A stretch of DNA of 64,000 nt from Undibacterium sp. Jales W-56 (GCF_025548535.1 NZ_JAJLQW010000003.1:372001-436000); one strand, 5' to 3'. Numbered from the stretch's first letter, positions 1 to 8,279 are shown. Translations and numbers: made by a program. The notes: generated from the sequence alone by a model not told the origin.

Positions 1-145
1 CGACCGGTGGCGCCGGCTTGTTGTCCGCGGAAGCGCTCGCGCTGGCTGCAGAGCTGGCACTGGCCTTGTCGGCGTCTTTATGATCTTTGCTGCAGGCCGC
101 CAGGGCAGATGCAATGGCGAGGACCAGTAGTGTTTTACGTAACAT
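1..145 (-). CDS. Lipoprotein, 3' part cut off by window edge
   Basis: Reading leftwards from the ATG at 145 gives MLRKTLLVLAIASALAACSK, a lipoprotein signal peptide: basic n-region, hydrophobic core and a lipobox L-A-A-C with the cysteine at residue 18. The rest is rich in Ser, Ala, Lys and Asp (residues 19-48) and has no fold I recognise. The reading frame is still open at base 1, so the C-terminal part lies outside the window. Probably a small inner- or outer-membrane-anchored lipoprotein. The function is unknown; the low-complexity Ala/Ser/Lys composition resembles the secreted proteins at 2023 and 6866. Confidence 0.7.
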   Translation of the reverse strand, partial: MLRKTLLVLAIASALAACSKDHKDADKASASSAASASASADNKPAPPV

Positions 146-369
146 GATAAATCCCTGTGCAGGTGAATGAGGAGGAATGGGCTAGCTTATACAGATGGCG
201 CAGTATCGGCCTGTATCAGACCAGCTTCAATCACTTAAGTTTCGAATTGCGGTTTTGGATGGATGAAATGCGGTTTTTGCGACCTGAAATGCAAAGCCCC
301 GATCTGGCAAAGAGCTGCCATGACCTCATGAGGTGATTGCTTTAGCGCAGCATCGGGACTGGATGGGGA

Positions 370-987
370 ATGCATCTTGTACTATCCTGTGGCTTTAAAG
401 AAAATAACCGGACAACCATGCACCGTGATAACCAGCCTGCCCGAGACGGCATCCAGTTCCGCGATGCTGTCATTGCCGATGCCGACCAGATTGCCGCTCT
501 GGTCAACAGCGCCTATCGCGGCGACAGTAGCCGGCAAGGCTGGACTACCGAAGCGGATTTACTGCAGGGCAACCGGATTCACGCGGTAGAGGTGCGTGAA
601 CTGATCCAGGCAGACGATTCCTTGATACTGCTGTGCTTGCAAGGTGAAGAAATCATCGGTTGCGTGCATTTACAAAAAACCGGGGATGCAGCGTATCTCG
701 GTATGTTCGTGGTGCAGCCGGGCCTGCAAGGCAATGGCATCGGCAAGCATTTCATGCACACTGCCGAAGTCCGCGCACAGCGCTGCTGGGGAGTCGATAA
801 AATCTGGATGACCGTGATCAGCGTCCGGCAAGAGTTGATCGCCTATTACGAACGCAGAGGCTATGTCCGCACTGGCCGCTTCAAGCCTTTTCCCTCAGAC
901 AACGGCAAAGAAATAATGCTGGTCGAGCATCTGCAATTTGAAGAGATGGAAAAAATCCTGCCCGCGCTTCCTGCCATTGCAGGGTAG
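370..987 (+). CDS. GNAT family N-acetyltransferase
   Basis: A single GNAT domain spans roughly residues 28-190. The acetyl-CoA binding motif A is visible as FVVQPGLQGNGIGKHFM (Q-x-x-G-x-G), followed by a C-terminal YYERRGYVRTGR segment typical of the family's last strands. It transfers an acetyl group from acetyl-CoA to an amine; the substrate cannot be told from sequence. The start is uncertain: the ATG at 370 has GGGGA directly abutting it, and an in-frame ATG at 418 (MHRDNQPARDG) gives a protein nearer the usual length. The gene ends 6 bp before the convergent gene at 994-1242. Confidence 0.85.
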   Translation: MHLVLSCGFKENNRTTMHRDNQPARDGIQFRDAVIADADQIAALVNSAYRGDSSRQGWTTEADLLQGNRIHAVEVRELIQADDSLILLCLQGEEIIGCVHLQKTGDAAYLGMFVVQPGLQGNGIGKHFMHTAEVRAQRCWGVDKIWMTVISVRQELIAYYERRGYVRTGRFKPFPSDNGKEIMLVEHLQFEEMEKILPALPAIAG

Positions 988-993
988 GCGGAC

Positions 994-1242
994 TCAGTCG
1001 CGATAGAAGTACAGCACAGCGCATAACACAGCGCCAACCGCATAGAGCAGGCGGGTATCGCTGCCGATCAGATACGGGTAAAACATCAAGGCCACGCCCG
1101 TCCACTTGGTTTTGCTGCGCCCGGTTTTTTTGCCATAGCGATAGGCGGCGAAACCGAGGATGCCGAACAAGAGTGCGCCTGCCAGATAAGCCGGGGTCGG
1201 CATTAATGCCTCCAGCAGGGAGTGTAATTGTTGCTCTTCCAT
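994..1242 (-). CDS. Small two-helix membrane protein
   Basis: This is an 82-aa protein with a hydrophobic segment at about residues 15-36 (AYLAGALLFGILGFAAYRYG) and another at about 50-78, separated by a short basic loop (KKTGRSKTK). It is probably an inner-membrane protein with two transmembrane helices. It resembles small conserved membrane proteins common in Burkholderiales genomes, but I cannot assign a function. No strong ribosome binding site is visible before the ATG. It lies convergent to the GNAT gene and upstream, on the same strand, of nothing obviously linked. Confidence 0.6.
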   Translation of the reverse strand: MEEQQLHSLLEALMPTPAYLAGALLFGILGFAAYRYGKKTGRSKTKWTGVALMFYPYLIGSDTRLLYAVGAVLCAVLYFYRD

Positions 1243-1320
1243 ACGTTGGCCCAGCCCCTCATCATGAATATAGATGAGGGATGCTACTCCAAGCGGTGAT
1301 GATCTGCACAGGCGAATAAA

Positions 1321-1818
1321 CTAGAGTCTGCCTTTGATGGCCTCAATCAAACCATCTGACGCATCTTCAATGTAGTCAAGTACCAGATCAAAGCCGCGTG
1401 TTCCTCCATAATAGGGATCGGGTACTTCGTCGGCATCGCTGTGTCTGGCATAGCTCATCATCAGCGCGAGTTTATGTCGATGCGCGGCGGGACAAATCGT
1501 TTCGAGCATGGCGAGATTATGTTTATCCATGGCAAGCAGCAAATCAAAACGCGCGAAATCGCCGGCAACGACTTTGCGCGCTCTTTGCTTCGATAAATCA
1601 ATGCCGCGTTTTGCGGCGAATTCTTGCGAGCGCGCATCGGGCGGTTCGCCAACGTGATAAGCATGGGTTCCCGCCGAGTCGAGCAACAAGCTCTGTTCCA
1701 GGCCGGCAGCACTGGCGCGTGCACGAAATACGCCTTCAGCCGTCGGCGACCGGCAGATATTCCCCATGCATACAAACAAGATCGCCAGCTTTTTTTCGGT
1801 CGTCATGAGCGAATACAT
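1321..1818 (-). CDS. Low-molecular-weight protein tyrosine phosphatase
   Basis: The N-terminus carries the P-loop signature VCMGNICRSPTAEG, the C-x5-R-S active site of the LMW-PTP family: Cys is the nucleophile and Arg binds phosphate. The second catalytic motif, DPYYGG, lies near residue 130, with the Asp as general acid. At 165 aa it is of normal length for this family (about 150-160). The product is a cytoplasmic tyrosine phosphatase; in bacteria these enzymes often act on exopolysaccharide tyrosine kinases, but no polysaccharide genes are nearby. An alternative start is the ATG at 1806 (MTTEKKLAILF). Confidence 0.92.
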   Translation of the reverse strand: MYSLMTTEKKLAILFVCMGNICRSPTAEGVFRARASAAGLEQSLLLDSAGTHAYHVGEPPDARSQEFAAKRGIDLSKQRARKVVAGDFARFDLLLAMDKHNLAMLETICPAAHRHKLALMMSYARHSDADEVPDPYYGGTRGFDLVLDYIEDASDGLIEAIKGRL

Positions 1819-1974
1819 TCTTTATTGAGTGATCTGTATTGTCACTCAAATTGATGATCAAGGCCATGTTGACGGCGCTTGAAAATTTTTCTTGCGCAAC
1901 TACCCAAAAAATCGAAGTAACAATTCGCAACACATTCATTGTCAACACATTGGCATCGGGCCGCGTTCTTGGCA

Positions 1975-1993
1975 TACGTAGATTGACTACGTA
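1975..1993. promoter_or_regulatory. Short palindrome upstream of secreted-protein gene
   Basis: Perfect 7-bp arms TACGTAG / CTACGTA separated by ATTGA, ending 29 bp before the ATG at 2023. Its position within the upstream region fits a regulator binding site or a 5'-leader hairpin. No regulator can be named. Confidence 0.3.
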
Positions 1994-2022
1994 ATACAAA
2001 CAAACATAGAACAGGATTAATC

Positions 2023-2397
2023 ATGAACAAGCTGATCGCCGCCTCCCTCGTTGCTGCTACCTTCGCCATGGGTACAGCGTTCGCACAAACACCAGCAACA
2101 CCTGCTAAGCCAGCAGCGCCAACAGCTACCGCAGCGGTAGCGCAGGCAGCACCGGCAGCGAGTGTGGCAAAAACGCCGGCAACGCCAGCTGTCGCCGGTA
2201 CAAAGACTGCAATGCCGACTGCCATCGCTCCAGTAGCCGATGTCAAAGCAGAAGCCAAACCTGAAACCAAGCCTGCTGCAGCAACGACACCTGCTGCAGA
2301 GAAAAAAGCCGCGAAACACACGAAACGCGCTAAGGCAAAACACGCTGCAAAAACAGCGCCAAAAGCAGACGAAGTGAAAGCAGCACCAGCAAAGTAA
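2023..2397 (+). CDS. Secreted Ala/Pro/Lys-rich low-complexity protein
   Basis: A clear Sec signal peptide (MNKLIAASLVAATFAMGTAFA, cleavage after AFA) is followed by about 100 residues made almost only of Ala, Pro, Thr, Lys and Val. The C-terminal part is rich in basic residues (KKAAKHTKRAKAKHAAK). No catalytic motif is present. Such Ala/Lys-rich exported proteins are often annotated as hypothetical or acid-shock-like; the periplasmic role is unknown. A similar but shorter protein is encoded at 6866. GGA lies 7 bp before the ATG, and a strong hairpin terminator follows at 2451. Confidence 0.75.
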   Translation: MNKLIAASLVAATFAMGTAFAQTPATPAKPAAPTATAAVAQAAPAASVAKTPATPAVAGTKTAMPTAIAPVADVKAEAKPETKPAAATTPAAEKKAAKHTKRAKAKHAAKTAPKADEVKAAPAK

Positions 2398-2450
2398 CTC
2401 AGACTTAAACTCTGTTGCATTGCTTCAGTAACGGGCTATCACACATAAAA

Positions 2451-2485
2451 ACAGCAGCTATCTGATTGATAGCTGCTGTTTTTTA
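2451..2485. terminator. Bidirectional intrinsic terminator
   Basis: A perfect 12-bp stem (ACAGCAGCTATC / GATAGCTGCTGT) with loop TGATT is followed by TTTTTTAT on the + strand and preceded by AAAA, so it can stop both the secreted-protein gene (2023) and the radical SAM gene converging from 2519. Confidence 0.9.
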
Positions 2486-2518
2486 TTTGCCCAGAATCTG
2501 CTGTTTAGAGAAAGCATC

Positions 2519-3595
2519 CTAAGCCGCCTGCACGCATCGCATCACCGGCATTCCAAGATGACGGCGCGTGCTGGCGGCGACTTCGTCATACCAATACACG
2601 GCGGCATTTTGAATCGCCACTGGCTGGCCGGCATGATAGTGCTGGCTAAGTTCATCCCAGGTTTGCGCGCAGGCCTGCGCCAGCAGATCAGCACGGCCTT
2701 GCTGCATCCAGGCAGGTGCCAGCAAGTGTAGCGGGGCATCATGCAAACTGCCCAGCCAGAGTTGATGATTCACATCGTGAGTTAAAGGAACCACCGCGCC
2801 ATCGGCTTGCACGATGAGGATCGGCGCTACTTCTGGTAAACGGGTAACCGGAAGACTGGGCACCAGGTGCCGATGATAGGTATGGAGCTGCTGCAAACTG
2901 ATGGCATCGACATGCACTGTCACACCAAGTTGCTGTCCCAATCTTTTGGCTTCAGCCAGCGCGACCAATAATTCCAGTCCATCGGGTCTGGCATCGGCTA
3001 AGGTCTCTGCGGCACGGCCATACAGCGTCAGCGGATGTACCTGCACACTACGGGCGCCTTGTTGTGCGGCGAGCTGCACGACAAATTCCAGACTGTCGAC
3101 ATTGTGCTGGGTCAGTGTAAAGATCAGGCCGAAAGGCACACCGGATGCGCGTATCACAGCCAGGTGCGCGAGCGTTTTAGCATAAGCGCCTGGCTGCCCG
3201 CGCATGGCATCATGTTCTGCTTCGCTGCCGTCGATCGAGACGGCGACCACATCTAAAAAATCGCTGATCTGCGCCCAGCGCTGCGGTGTCGCCAGCATGC
3301 CGTTGGTGGTGATGCTGGTCAGCATGCCCAGTGCGCGCGCCTGTGACAACAGCTCGGGTAATTGTTTATACAACAGCGGCTCGCCGCCCGATACGGCGAG
3401 CTGCCGGTAGCCCAGCAGCGCCGCATCTTGTACACACGTCGACAACAAATTCCAGTCCAATTGTTCGCTCACCGAAGGCGCAGACGAGGTGTAGCAATGC
3501 AGGCATGCCAGATTGCAGCGGCGGGTCGGGTGCACTTGCAACACCGGCGCGATACCGGTCGGGCTTTGGAAAAGATGTGCGTCGATCTCAGTCAT
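2519..3595 (-). CDS. Radical SAM protein, possible peptide maturase
   Basis: The radical SAM signature C-x3-C-x2-C is seen as RRCNLACLHCYTS near residue 25, followed by the SAM-contacting motif SGGEPLLY and TTNGML. Length is 358 aa. The C-terminal third (ILIVQADGAVVPLTHDVNHQLWLG) resembles the start of SPASM-type auxiliary domains, but the Cys residues that would hold extra Fe-S clusters are absent, so it probably binds one cluster only. I chose the ATG at 3595 because it lies 4 bp after the stop of the upstream gene (3600-4013), which implies translational coupling; a longer reading to 3673 would overlap that gene. Proteins of this build modify ribosomal peptides or small proteins in other systems. 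The substrate here is inferred to be the product of the coupled upstream gene. Confidence 0.82.
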   Translation of the reverse strand: MTEIDAHLFQSPTGIAPVLQVHPTRRCNLACLHCYTSSAPSVSEQLDWNLLSTCVQDAALLGYRQLAVSGGEPLLYKQLPELLSQARALGMLTSITTNGMLATPQRWAQISDFLDVVAVSIDGSEAEHDAMRGQPGAYAKTLAHLAVIRASGVPFGLIFTLTQHNVDSLEFVVQLAAQQGARSVQVHPLTLYGRAAETLADARPDGLELLVALAEAKRLGQQLGVTVHVDAISLQQLHTYHRHLVPSLPVTRLPEVAPILIVQADGAVVPLTHDVNHQLWLGSLHDAPLHLLAPAWMQQGRADLLAQACAQTWDELSQHYHAGQPVAIQNAAVYWYDEVAASTRRHLGMPVMRCVQAA

Positions 3596-3599
3596 ACCA

Positions 3600-4013
3600 T
3601 CAGCCGCCAAAACTGCCGCCGCGAACCAGTTGCCCATCGAAACCTTGGATGTCTGGCAGTCCCGGTGTGACATCGCCGAAGTTCAACTCCATCCGGACCA
3701 GGTCAGGGAAAGGGGTGCCGTCGATAATGATCCTTGGCGGATGCATTTCGCCGCCATGTACGCGATGCCATTTCAGCCAGAACAGGATATCGTTGCCGCA
3801 ACGTGGCGTATCGTCTCCCTCATAGCTAAGCGATAATTGCACGCCGGTTGCGCTGCTGCCGCCGACTACGCGGGCACCCAATACCTGGGCCGGTGATTCA
3901 TCCAGGGCGCGGGCAATTTCGCGTACCGATTCTTCGGTCAGTGTCCGGTTTTTCCAGGCACTTAACAGTTTTTCCGAGCCACGTAATTTTTGGTTCGATA
4001 TGTCGTTTGTCAT
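3600..4013 (-). CDS. Candidate partner/substrate protein with Gly-rich C-terminus
   Basis: A 137-aa protein with no family I recognise. An N-terminal helical region (residues about 8-45: SEKLLSAWKNRTLTEESVRE) leads to a beta-rich middle containing one Cys (TPRCGND) and aromatic residues, and the chain ends in GQLVRGGSFGG. The start at 4013 has an excellent ribosome binding site (AAGGAG, 6 bp spacing); a longer frame to 4100 has none. It directly precedes the radical SAM gene with 4 bp between stop and start, so equal expression and a physical partnership are likely. The Gly-rich tail with a Phe fits a modified C-terminal core of a RiPP-like precursor, but the length is large for a precursor; a recognition subunit is the alternative. 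Confidence 0.65.
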   Translation of the reverse strand: MTNDISNQKLRGSEKLLSAWKNRTLTEESVREIARALDESPAQVLGARVVGGSSATGVQLSLSYEGDDTPRCGNDILFWLKWHRVHGGEMHPPRIIIDGTPFPDLVRMELNFGDVTPGLPDIQGFDGQLVRGGSFGG

Positions 4014-4033
4014 TGCAATCTCCTTGTGAAAAA

Positions 4034-4071
4034 TTTTTAAAAACACCCGCCGGCACAAATGCCTGCCGGCG
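4034..4071 (-). terminator. Hairpin with T-tract, attenuator or terminator
   Basis: On the minus strand, 8-bp arms CGCCGGCA / TGCCGGCG with an 8-nt loop are followed by GGTGTTTTTAAAAATTTTT, and the AAGGAG ribosome binding site of the 3600-4013 gene comes right after. It either terminates the HupE operon, which ends at 4232, or acts as an attenuator in the leader of the radical SAM operon. Confidence 0.6.
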
Positions 4072-4231
4072 AGCTTCACATTAGGTGATAAAAATGACAA
4101 TGCAAATTAATTAATCAAATGGCAATGAAGGAATGCATAGCCCTTTTTTGAAAAAGGATCTTGAATTTATGCTGCAAGGCAATCAAAACTCATGCGAGAT
4201 ACCAGCAATAAGCTGATATGCCGACTGGTTT

Positions 4232-5356
4232 TTAAAACGGCATGAGCTTCATATCGAATACCCGCTCGACTAACCAGATCGCCGCCAGAAGCGCGATGAT
4301 GGCTGAGCCGCCCAATAACACCAGACGCCGGTAGAACCAGCTAAACCGTAAGCCAAACGCCAGCGGCAGGAAGCCTGCAACAATCGCCAGCTGCCCCGCC
4401 TCTACCCCCAGATTAAAACCAACGAGCGCCAGTACCAGGGCGCCTTGCGGCAAACCAAGATCGGTCAGCACGCTGGCGAACCCAAACCCATGTATCAGGC
4501 CGAATAAAAACGCCATGATCCAACGTCTCTCGCGGAACAAGGGAAAAATATTATTCAATGCGGCGATCACTACGGAAGCCGCGATGGTCGATTCCACCCA
4601 GCGCGACGGCAGGCTGATGACGCCCAGGGTTGCCAAGGTCAGCGTGATTGAATGTGCCAGGGTGAATGCCGTGACGATCTTCAGGACAGACCAGAACGCG
4701 GGCTTAAAGGCACTGACTGCCTGCCATTTCTTATCTTGCCGCACTACAACGGCCGGCAGCAATAAAGCCAGCAAAAACAGGATATGGTCGAAACCTATCC
4801 AGATGTGCCAGACGCCTTCGCGAGCGTAATCGACGAACTGCTGCAACCGGCTCACCTGGTTTAAACGGAATTCCTGGCTGGCCTTGTCGGGACTGAAAAT
4901 GGCGGTGCTGGACTGGCCCTGATATTCCAGCCGCAAGAGACCTTTATGCTGGGGATCGATATCAAAAAACAGGGTATAGCGCGCCTGCAATACGCTAACT
5001 GCTGCGCTGCATTGCGCCTTAAACCGCAATACCGCATAAGCACCGTCGGTATGATCATCAATTAAGCGCTCTGTGACCTGGATCGGACAAACTTTATCCT
5101 GGGTAGCCAAATGCAGACGCGACATCGCATAGGCGTCGATCTCCGCATGTTTGGCGCGCACCTCGCCCCAAGTAATCTCGGCATCGCCATTCGCATCCAG
5201 GCCGATCGCAAAATCCAGGTCGCGTAACGCAATATCCCATTGCCCGCTGATCACGCTGTCTTTGACGACCAGGCTGAGGTAGCTATCGCTTGGCTTATGC
5301 GCCCAGGCATTCAGCGCGCAAAAAAATCCAGCGAGTATCAGGAATAAACGTTTCAT
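4232..5356 (-). CDS. HupE/UreJ-family membrane protein
   Basis: After a signal peptide (MKRLFLILAGFFCALNAWA) comes a periplasmic region of about 150 residues that includes an EF-hand-like loop DANGDAEITWGE. The C-terminal half has six or more hydrophobic helices with the HupE/UreJ-type motifs GFDHILFL, TLAHSITL and FGLIHGFGFAS, whose histidines are the likely metal or substrate ligands. Proteins of this type are predicted metal (Ni/Co) permeases or hydrogenase accessories, but no hydrogenase or urease genes are present here. The start codon overlaps the stop of the TPR gene (ATGA), so the two are translationally coupled. Confidence 0.85.
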   Translation of the reverse strand: MKRLFLILAGFFCALNAWAHKPSDSYLSLVVKDSVISGQWDIALRDLDFAIGLDANGDAEITWGEVRAKHAEIDAYAMSRLHLATQDKVCPIQVTERLIDDHTDGAYAVLRFKAQCSAAVSVLQARYTLFFDIDPQHKGLLRLEYQGQSSTAIFSPDKASQEFRLNQVSRLQQFVDYAREGVWHIWIGFDHILFLLALLLPAVVVRQDKKWQAVSAFKPAFWSVLKIVTAFTLAHSITLTLATLGVISLPSRWVESTIAASVVIAALNNIFPLFRERRWIMAFLFGLIHGFGFASVLTDLGLPQGALVLALVGFNLGVEAGQLAIVAGFLPLAFGLRFSWFYRRLVLLGGSAIIALLAAIWLVERVFDMKLMPF

Positions 5357-6561
5357 TGAGGTGCCGCCTGCAGCGCTGTTAATTGTTGGCCAAGGCGTAT
5401 TAAATATGCATCCTCAATCCGGCTATTTGCCAGCCAGTGCAGCACGGGCTGGGCTGCATGCGGGTCTTTCAGGGTCAATGCCGCCTCCAGAAAAATACGC
5501 GCATCGCGTGGCTCCAGTTGCACTTTCCAGTTTTCCTGGGCCAGTGCCAGTGCTTTTTTCGGATTGTTTTGTACCTGCAACGCAAAACGGGCTTCCTCTT
5601 GCTGATGCACGGTGTCGCCTCTCAGTTGAGCGGCCACATAACGTGCCGCCAGCGTTGCTTCACGCTCTTTGGCCGCCGGCAAATTCAGGCGGCGCTCGGC
5701 AAATACCAGGCGCAGCAGCAAAGTGTCGGAACGGGTTTTATCTTTTAACAGTGCCACGACTTCTGCCGGACGTTGTTGGTCCAGCAAAAAATCAGCGTAA
5801 GCCGCGAATAAAAAAGTATCGGAGATGCCGAGTGCCAGCGCTTGTTTGAAATGCGTTTCGGTAAGTGCGATTTTCCCCTGGCGCTGGCTTAATTCGGCAA
5901 GGCGGGTGAGTACCCATAATTGCACGTCGGGGGCGACATTCTTTGCGCTGCTATAAGCGCCCAATAAAGTCGTATAAGCATCGGCCACTTTACCTGTCAG
6001 GCCATCCACCATCGCCTCGCATCCGATCGCGATGAGATCGCTGGTAAGACCCTGCAATGCACGGCAATCCGTTCTGGCCTGATCGTAGCTGGCTTGCACA
6101 ATTTCGATCACGGCACGCAATACCCGTGCTTGCGGATGGCGAGGATTGCGCGCCAGTATGCTGTCTAAATCAGCGATAGCGCCGGAAAAATCGTGGCGGA
6201 ACTGCAACAACCCGGCGCGCAACACCTGGACTTCCACCGGCGGCCGCGGCATCTCCCACCAGGGTGCCAGAGCCGCTTGCGCATAACCAAGGTAACGCGG
6301 ATCGCCCTCTTCGCCCACCATCCCATAATAGCGATGCGCCAGCTTGACCGCGACCTCGAGACTGGTTGGGTTGCGCTGCAACTCGGCACGCATTTGCGCC
6401 AGCTCACGCGCCACCGGATCGTTCGGCTTAAACGGCAATCGTTCGAGTACCGTCGCGTCCGACGCCGGGATATGAGCAGCGCCAAAACTGGTTGTCGCAC
6501 TGCAAAATAAAAGGCCGAAAATGAGAAAATGTCGCGACAGAACCTGAGCAAAAGAAGGCAT
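5353..6561 (-). CDS. Exported tetratricopeptide-repeat protein
   Basis: A signal peptide (residues about 1-28, ending SFGA) is followed by an alpha-helical protein of about 375 residues with TPR-like pairs, for example ISDTFLFAAYADFLLDQQ and the region around DLDSILARNPRHPQARVLRA. It probably acts as a periplasmic scaffold for the HupE/UreJ-like protein encoded immediately downstream, whose start overlaps this stop by 4 bases. The ATG at 6561 is preferred over a TTG four codons upstream. I cannot name a partner beyond the coupled gene. Confidence 0.8.
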   Translation of the reverse strand: MPSFAQVLSRHFLIFGLLFCSATTSFGAAHIPASDATVLERLPFKPNDPVARELAQMRAELQRNPTSLEVAVKLAHRYYGMVGEEGDPRYLGYAQAALAPWWEMPRPPVEVQVLRAGLLQFRHDFSGAIADLDSILARNPRHPQARVLRAVIEIVQASYDQARTDCRALQGLTSDLIAIGCEAMVDGLTGKVADAYTTLLGAYSSAKNVAPDVQLWVLTRLAELSQRQGKIALTETHFKQALALGISDTFLFAAYADFLLDQQRPAEVVALLKDKTRSDTLLLRLVFAERRLNLPAAKEREATLAARYVAAQLRGDTVHQQEEARFALQVQNNPKKALALAQENWKVQLEPRDARIFLEAALTLKDPHAAQPVLHWLANSRIEDAYLIRLGQQLTALQAAPQ

Positions 6562-6865
6562 TGGGAGTTCCAAAAACGAGTGCGATCGCAGGGTGCTATC
6601 GACCGGGCATCATACAACATGCGCCATAGCGCGCAAGTCGCGCTGGCCGGATGACAACGTTAAGCAGCCGCTAGTGTGAAACAAATCGACGGCAGGCTTC
6701 AACTATTCGCCTGACTATTTCCAGGTCAATTCTAGTTCTGCAGATAAATCTGATTTTATTTTAAAAAATAGATGGTCAACCACTTATAATTATTCTGCGT
6801 TATAGGTACAGGTTCATATGAATCGTAGATGTTTAACTTAATCGTTTAATTTCAGGGGTATAAAA
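6562..6865. other. Intergenic region with candidate -10
   Basis: This 304-bp gap separates the divergent TPR and secreted-protein genes. A TATAAT sits at 6785-6790, 75 bp before the ATG at 6866, but no convincing -35 lies 16-18 bp upstream of it. The right half is AT-rich, as expected for a promoter region. Nothing else was seen. Confidence 0.4.
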
Positions 6866-7090
6866 ATGAAAAAACTCATCGCTGCTTTGGTTACTAGCTT
6901 GTTCGCCGCTTCTGCTTTCGCTGCTGCACACACTGCTGCGCCATCCGCTTCTGCTTCTGCAATGGCATCTGCACCAGCAGCGTCTGCTGCAACAGACGCA
7001 TCCGCACCGAAAAAAGCTATGAAGAAAAAACATGCTAAAAAAATGGCATCTGCTTCAGCATCCGCAGCTGCGCCAGCAGCTTCCAAATAA
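6866..7090 (+). CDS. Small secreted Ala/Ser/Lys-rich protein
   Basis: A 74-aa product: signal peptide MKKLIAALVTSLFAASAFA, then an Ala/Ser-rich stretch, a basic cluster (KKAMKKKHAKKMA, residues about 49-61) and an Ala/Ser tail. It has no enzymatic motif. It resembles the larger secreted protein at 2023 in composition and layout, and acid-shock-like exported peptides of other proteobacteria. AGGGG precedes the ATG by 8 bp, and a strong hairpin terminator follows at 7167. The abundance of Ala and Lys codons makes the antisense frames look open, but they are shadows. Confidence 0.75.
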   Translation: MKKLIAALVTSLFAASAFAAAHTAAPSASASAMASAPAASAATDASAPKKAMKKKHAKKMASASASAAAPAASK

Positions 7091-7166
7091 TTGGTAAGCT
7101 GCGGCTTGTAAGACTATTTGTAAGCGGCAATCTCAGGCCGGGTGACCTGTCTGAGATCGCCGATCA

Positions 7167-7203
7167 GCCTCTTTTTCGTAAGGAAAAGAGGCTTTTATTT
7201 TTT
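7167..7203 (+). terminator. Intrinsic terminator
   Basis: 9-bp arms GCCTCTTTT / AAAAGAGGC around an 8-nt loop, followed by a long T-rich tract. It ends the transcript of the small secreted protein at 6866. A second, weaker stem (CTCAG...CTGAG) precedes it at about 7132-7156. Confidence 0.88.
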
Positions 7204-7430
7204 GGAAACCGACTATTCATCCCCAGTTGATGTGCGTCTTGCGATAAACAGGACGCAGCATTCAGCCCTGATACGCTAAGCAAGGCTATCGGCATAAAAA
7301 CAAGGCGATCCAGCGCCCTAGCAAGAACACCACCCACATGGACAGCATCAATTCGCCATGCCACGCTGGTTCTTTGAACTGACCGCCAGCACTTTCACGA
7401 CTCTATCCAATCTGACGATCAATCCATACT

Positions 7431-7449
7431 TACCATCGTTAAAATGGTA
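7431..7449. promoter_or_regulatory. Candidate operator upstream of tetR-ubiB-like operon
   Basis: Inverted repeat TACCAT / ATGGTA with a 7-nt spacer, in the AT-rich region 77 bp upstream of the TetR-family gene at 7526. Autoregulation through such a site is common for TetR regulators; the link is inferred from position only. Confidence 0.35.
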
Positions 7450-7525
7450 TTTACTTGCACTTTTAAAATACTTAATATACATTGATGTCAATAATTTCGA
7501 ATTTTAAAGATAGTAAGTATCCAAA

Positions 7526-8251
7526 ATGAAAACTTCCAAATCCCAGCAAGAGCAAACCCGGCGCCATCTGATCCGCACTGCGGTCGATATGATGACCGAA
7601 CAAGGTTATGAGGCAAGCACCATGAAGCAGATTGCGCGGGCTGCGGGGATCGGTGATGCGACGATTTATAAATACTTCCCGACCAAAGAAAAGCTGCTGC
7701 TCGCCTACTACGAGCTGTGCATAGAAATCGTGCTGGAAGTCACGCTGGAGACGCCGGGTCTAGAGCAATTCGGCCTGCAAGAACGGCTGCAAAGGCTAGT
7801 CGACGCCTTACTGGAATTGCTGCTGGCAGATCGTGAGTTTGTCGAGATGACCCGCAGCGTCGTCGGTAAATCGCCGCTGTTGATGATGCGCGATCAGATG
7901 CCGGGTCAACAGGCCTTGAAAGCGCAGGTTATTGCGTTTATAGCCGCGGCGGAGCAGAGCAGCGAAATCGCTGCCTGCGATTTTAAAAACCTGCTGGGAG
8001 GTTTATTCGCCGACTACTTGTTTGCCGTGATTGCGTATTGGCTCAAGGATGAATCTGAAGAATTTTCCGACACCACGCAACTGGTGGATCTGACGCTGGC
8101 AGTGCTGGTACTGGCCTTGAAGAGCGGCGTGGTGAATAAACTGTCGGAACTCGCCAGCTTTTTAATCCGCAATCAATTGTCGCGCCTGATGCAAAACGGT
8201 TCCGGCTTGCTGGATATATTGAAGCTGGCCAAACGCGGCCTGGCTGCCTGA
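7526..8251 (+). CDS. TetR-family transcriptional regulator
   Basis: A 241-aa protein whose first 60 residues form the TetR helix-turn-helix: EQGYEASTMKQIARAAGIGDATIYKYFPTKEKLL contains the canonical T-x-x-x-I-A-x-x-A-G and Y-x-Y-F pattern. The C-terminal ligand-binding domain (about 70-230) is divergent, as is usual. It is the first gene of a two-gene unit with the UbiB-like kinase 28 bp downstream, which it probably controls together with its own expression. The effector is unknown. Confidence 0.92.
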   Translation: MKTSKSQQEQTRRHLIRTAVDMMTEQGYEASTMKQIARAAGIGDATIYKYFPTKEKLLLAYYELCIEIVLEVTLETPGLEQFGLQERLQRLVDALLELLLADREFVEMTRSVVGKSPLLMMRDQMPGQQALKAQVIAFIAAAEQSSEIAACDFKNLLGGLFADYLFAVIAYWLKDESEEFSDTTQLVDLTLAVLVLALKSGVVNKLSELASFLIRNQLSRLMQNGSGLLDILKLAKRGLAA

Positions 8252-8279
8252 GCGCAGGTCGGATTAAGGATCAGATTAT

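Noticed and set aside
1842-2420. Long minus-strand open frame rich in Ala/Val/Gly opposite the secreted-protein gene
   Set aside because: It is the antisense shadow of Ala/Pro/Lys codons; it has no ribosome binding site and covers a strong terminator's approach, while the + strand has a proper signal peptide.
3600-4100. N-terminal extension of the Gly-tailed protein to 4100
   Set aside because: The extension crosses the hairpin/T-tract at 4034-4071 and lacks a ribosome binding site, whereas the ATG at 4013 has AAGGAG at ideal spacing.
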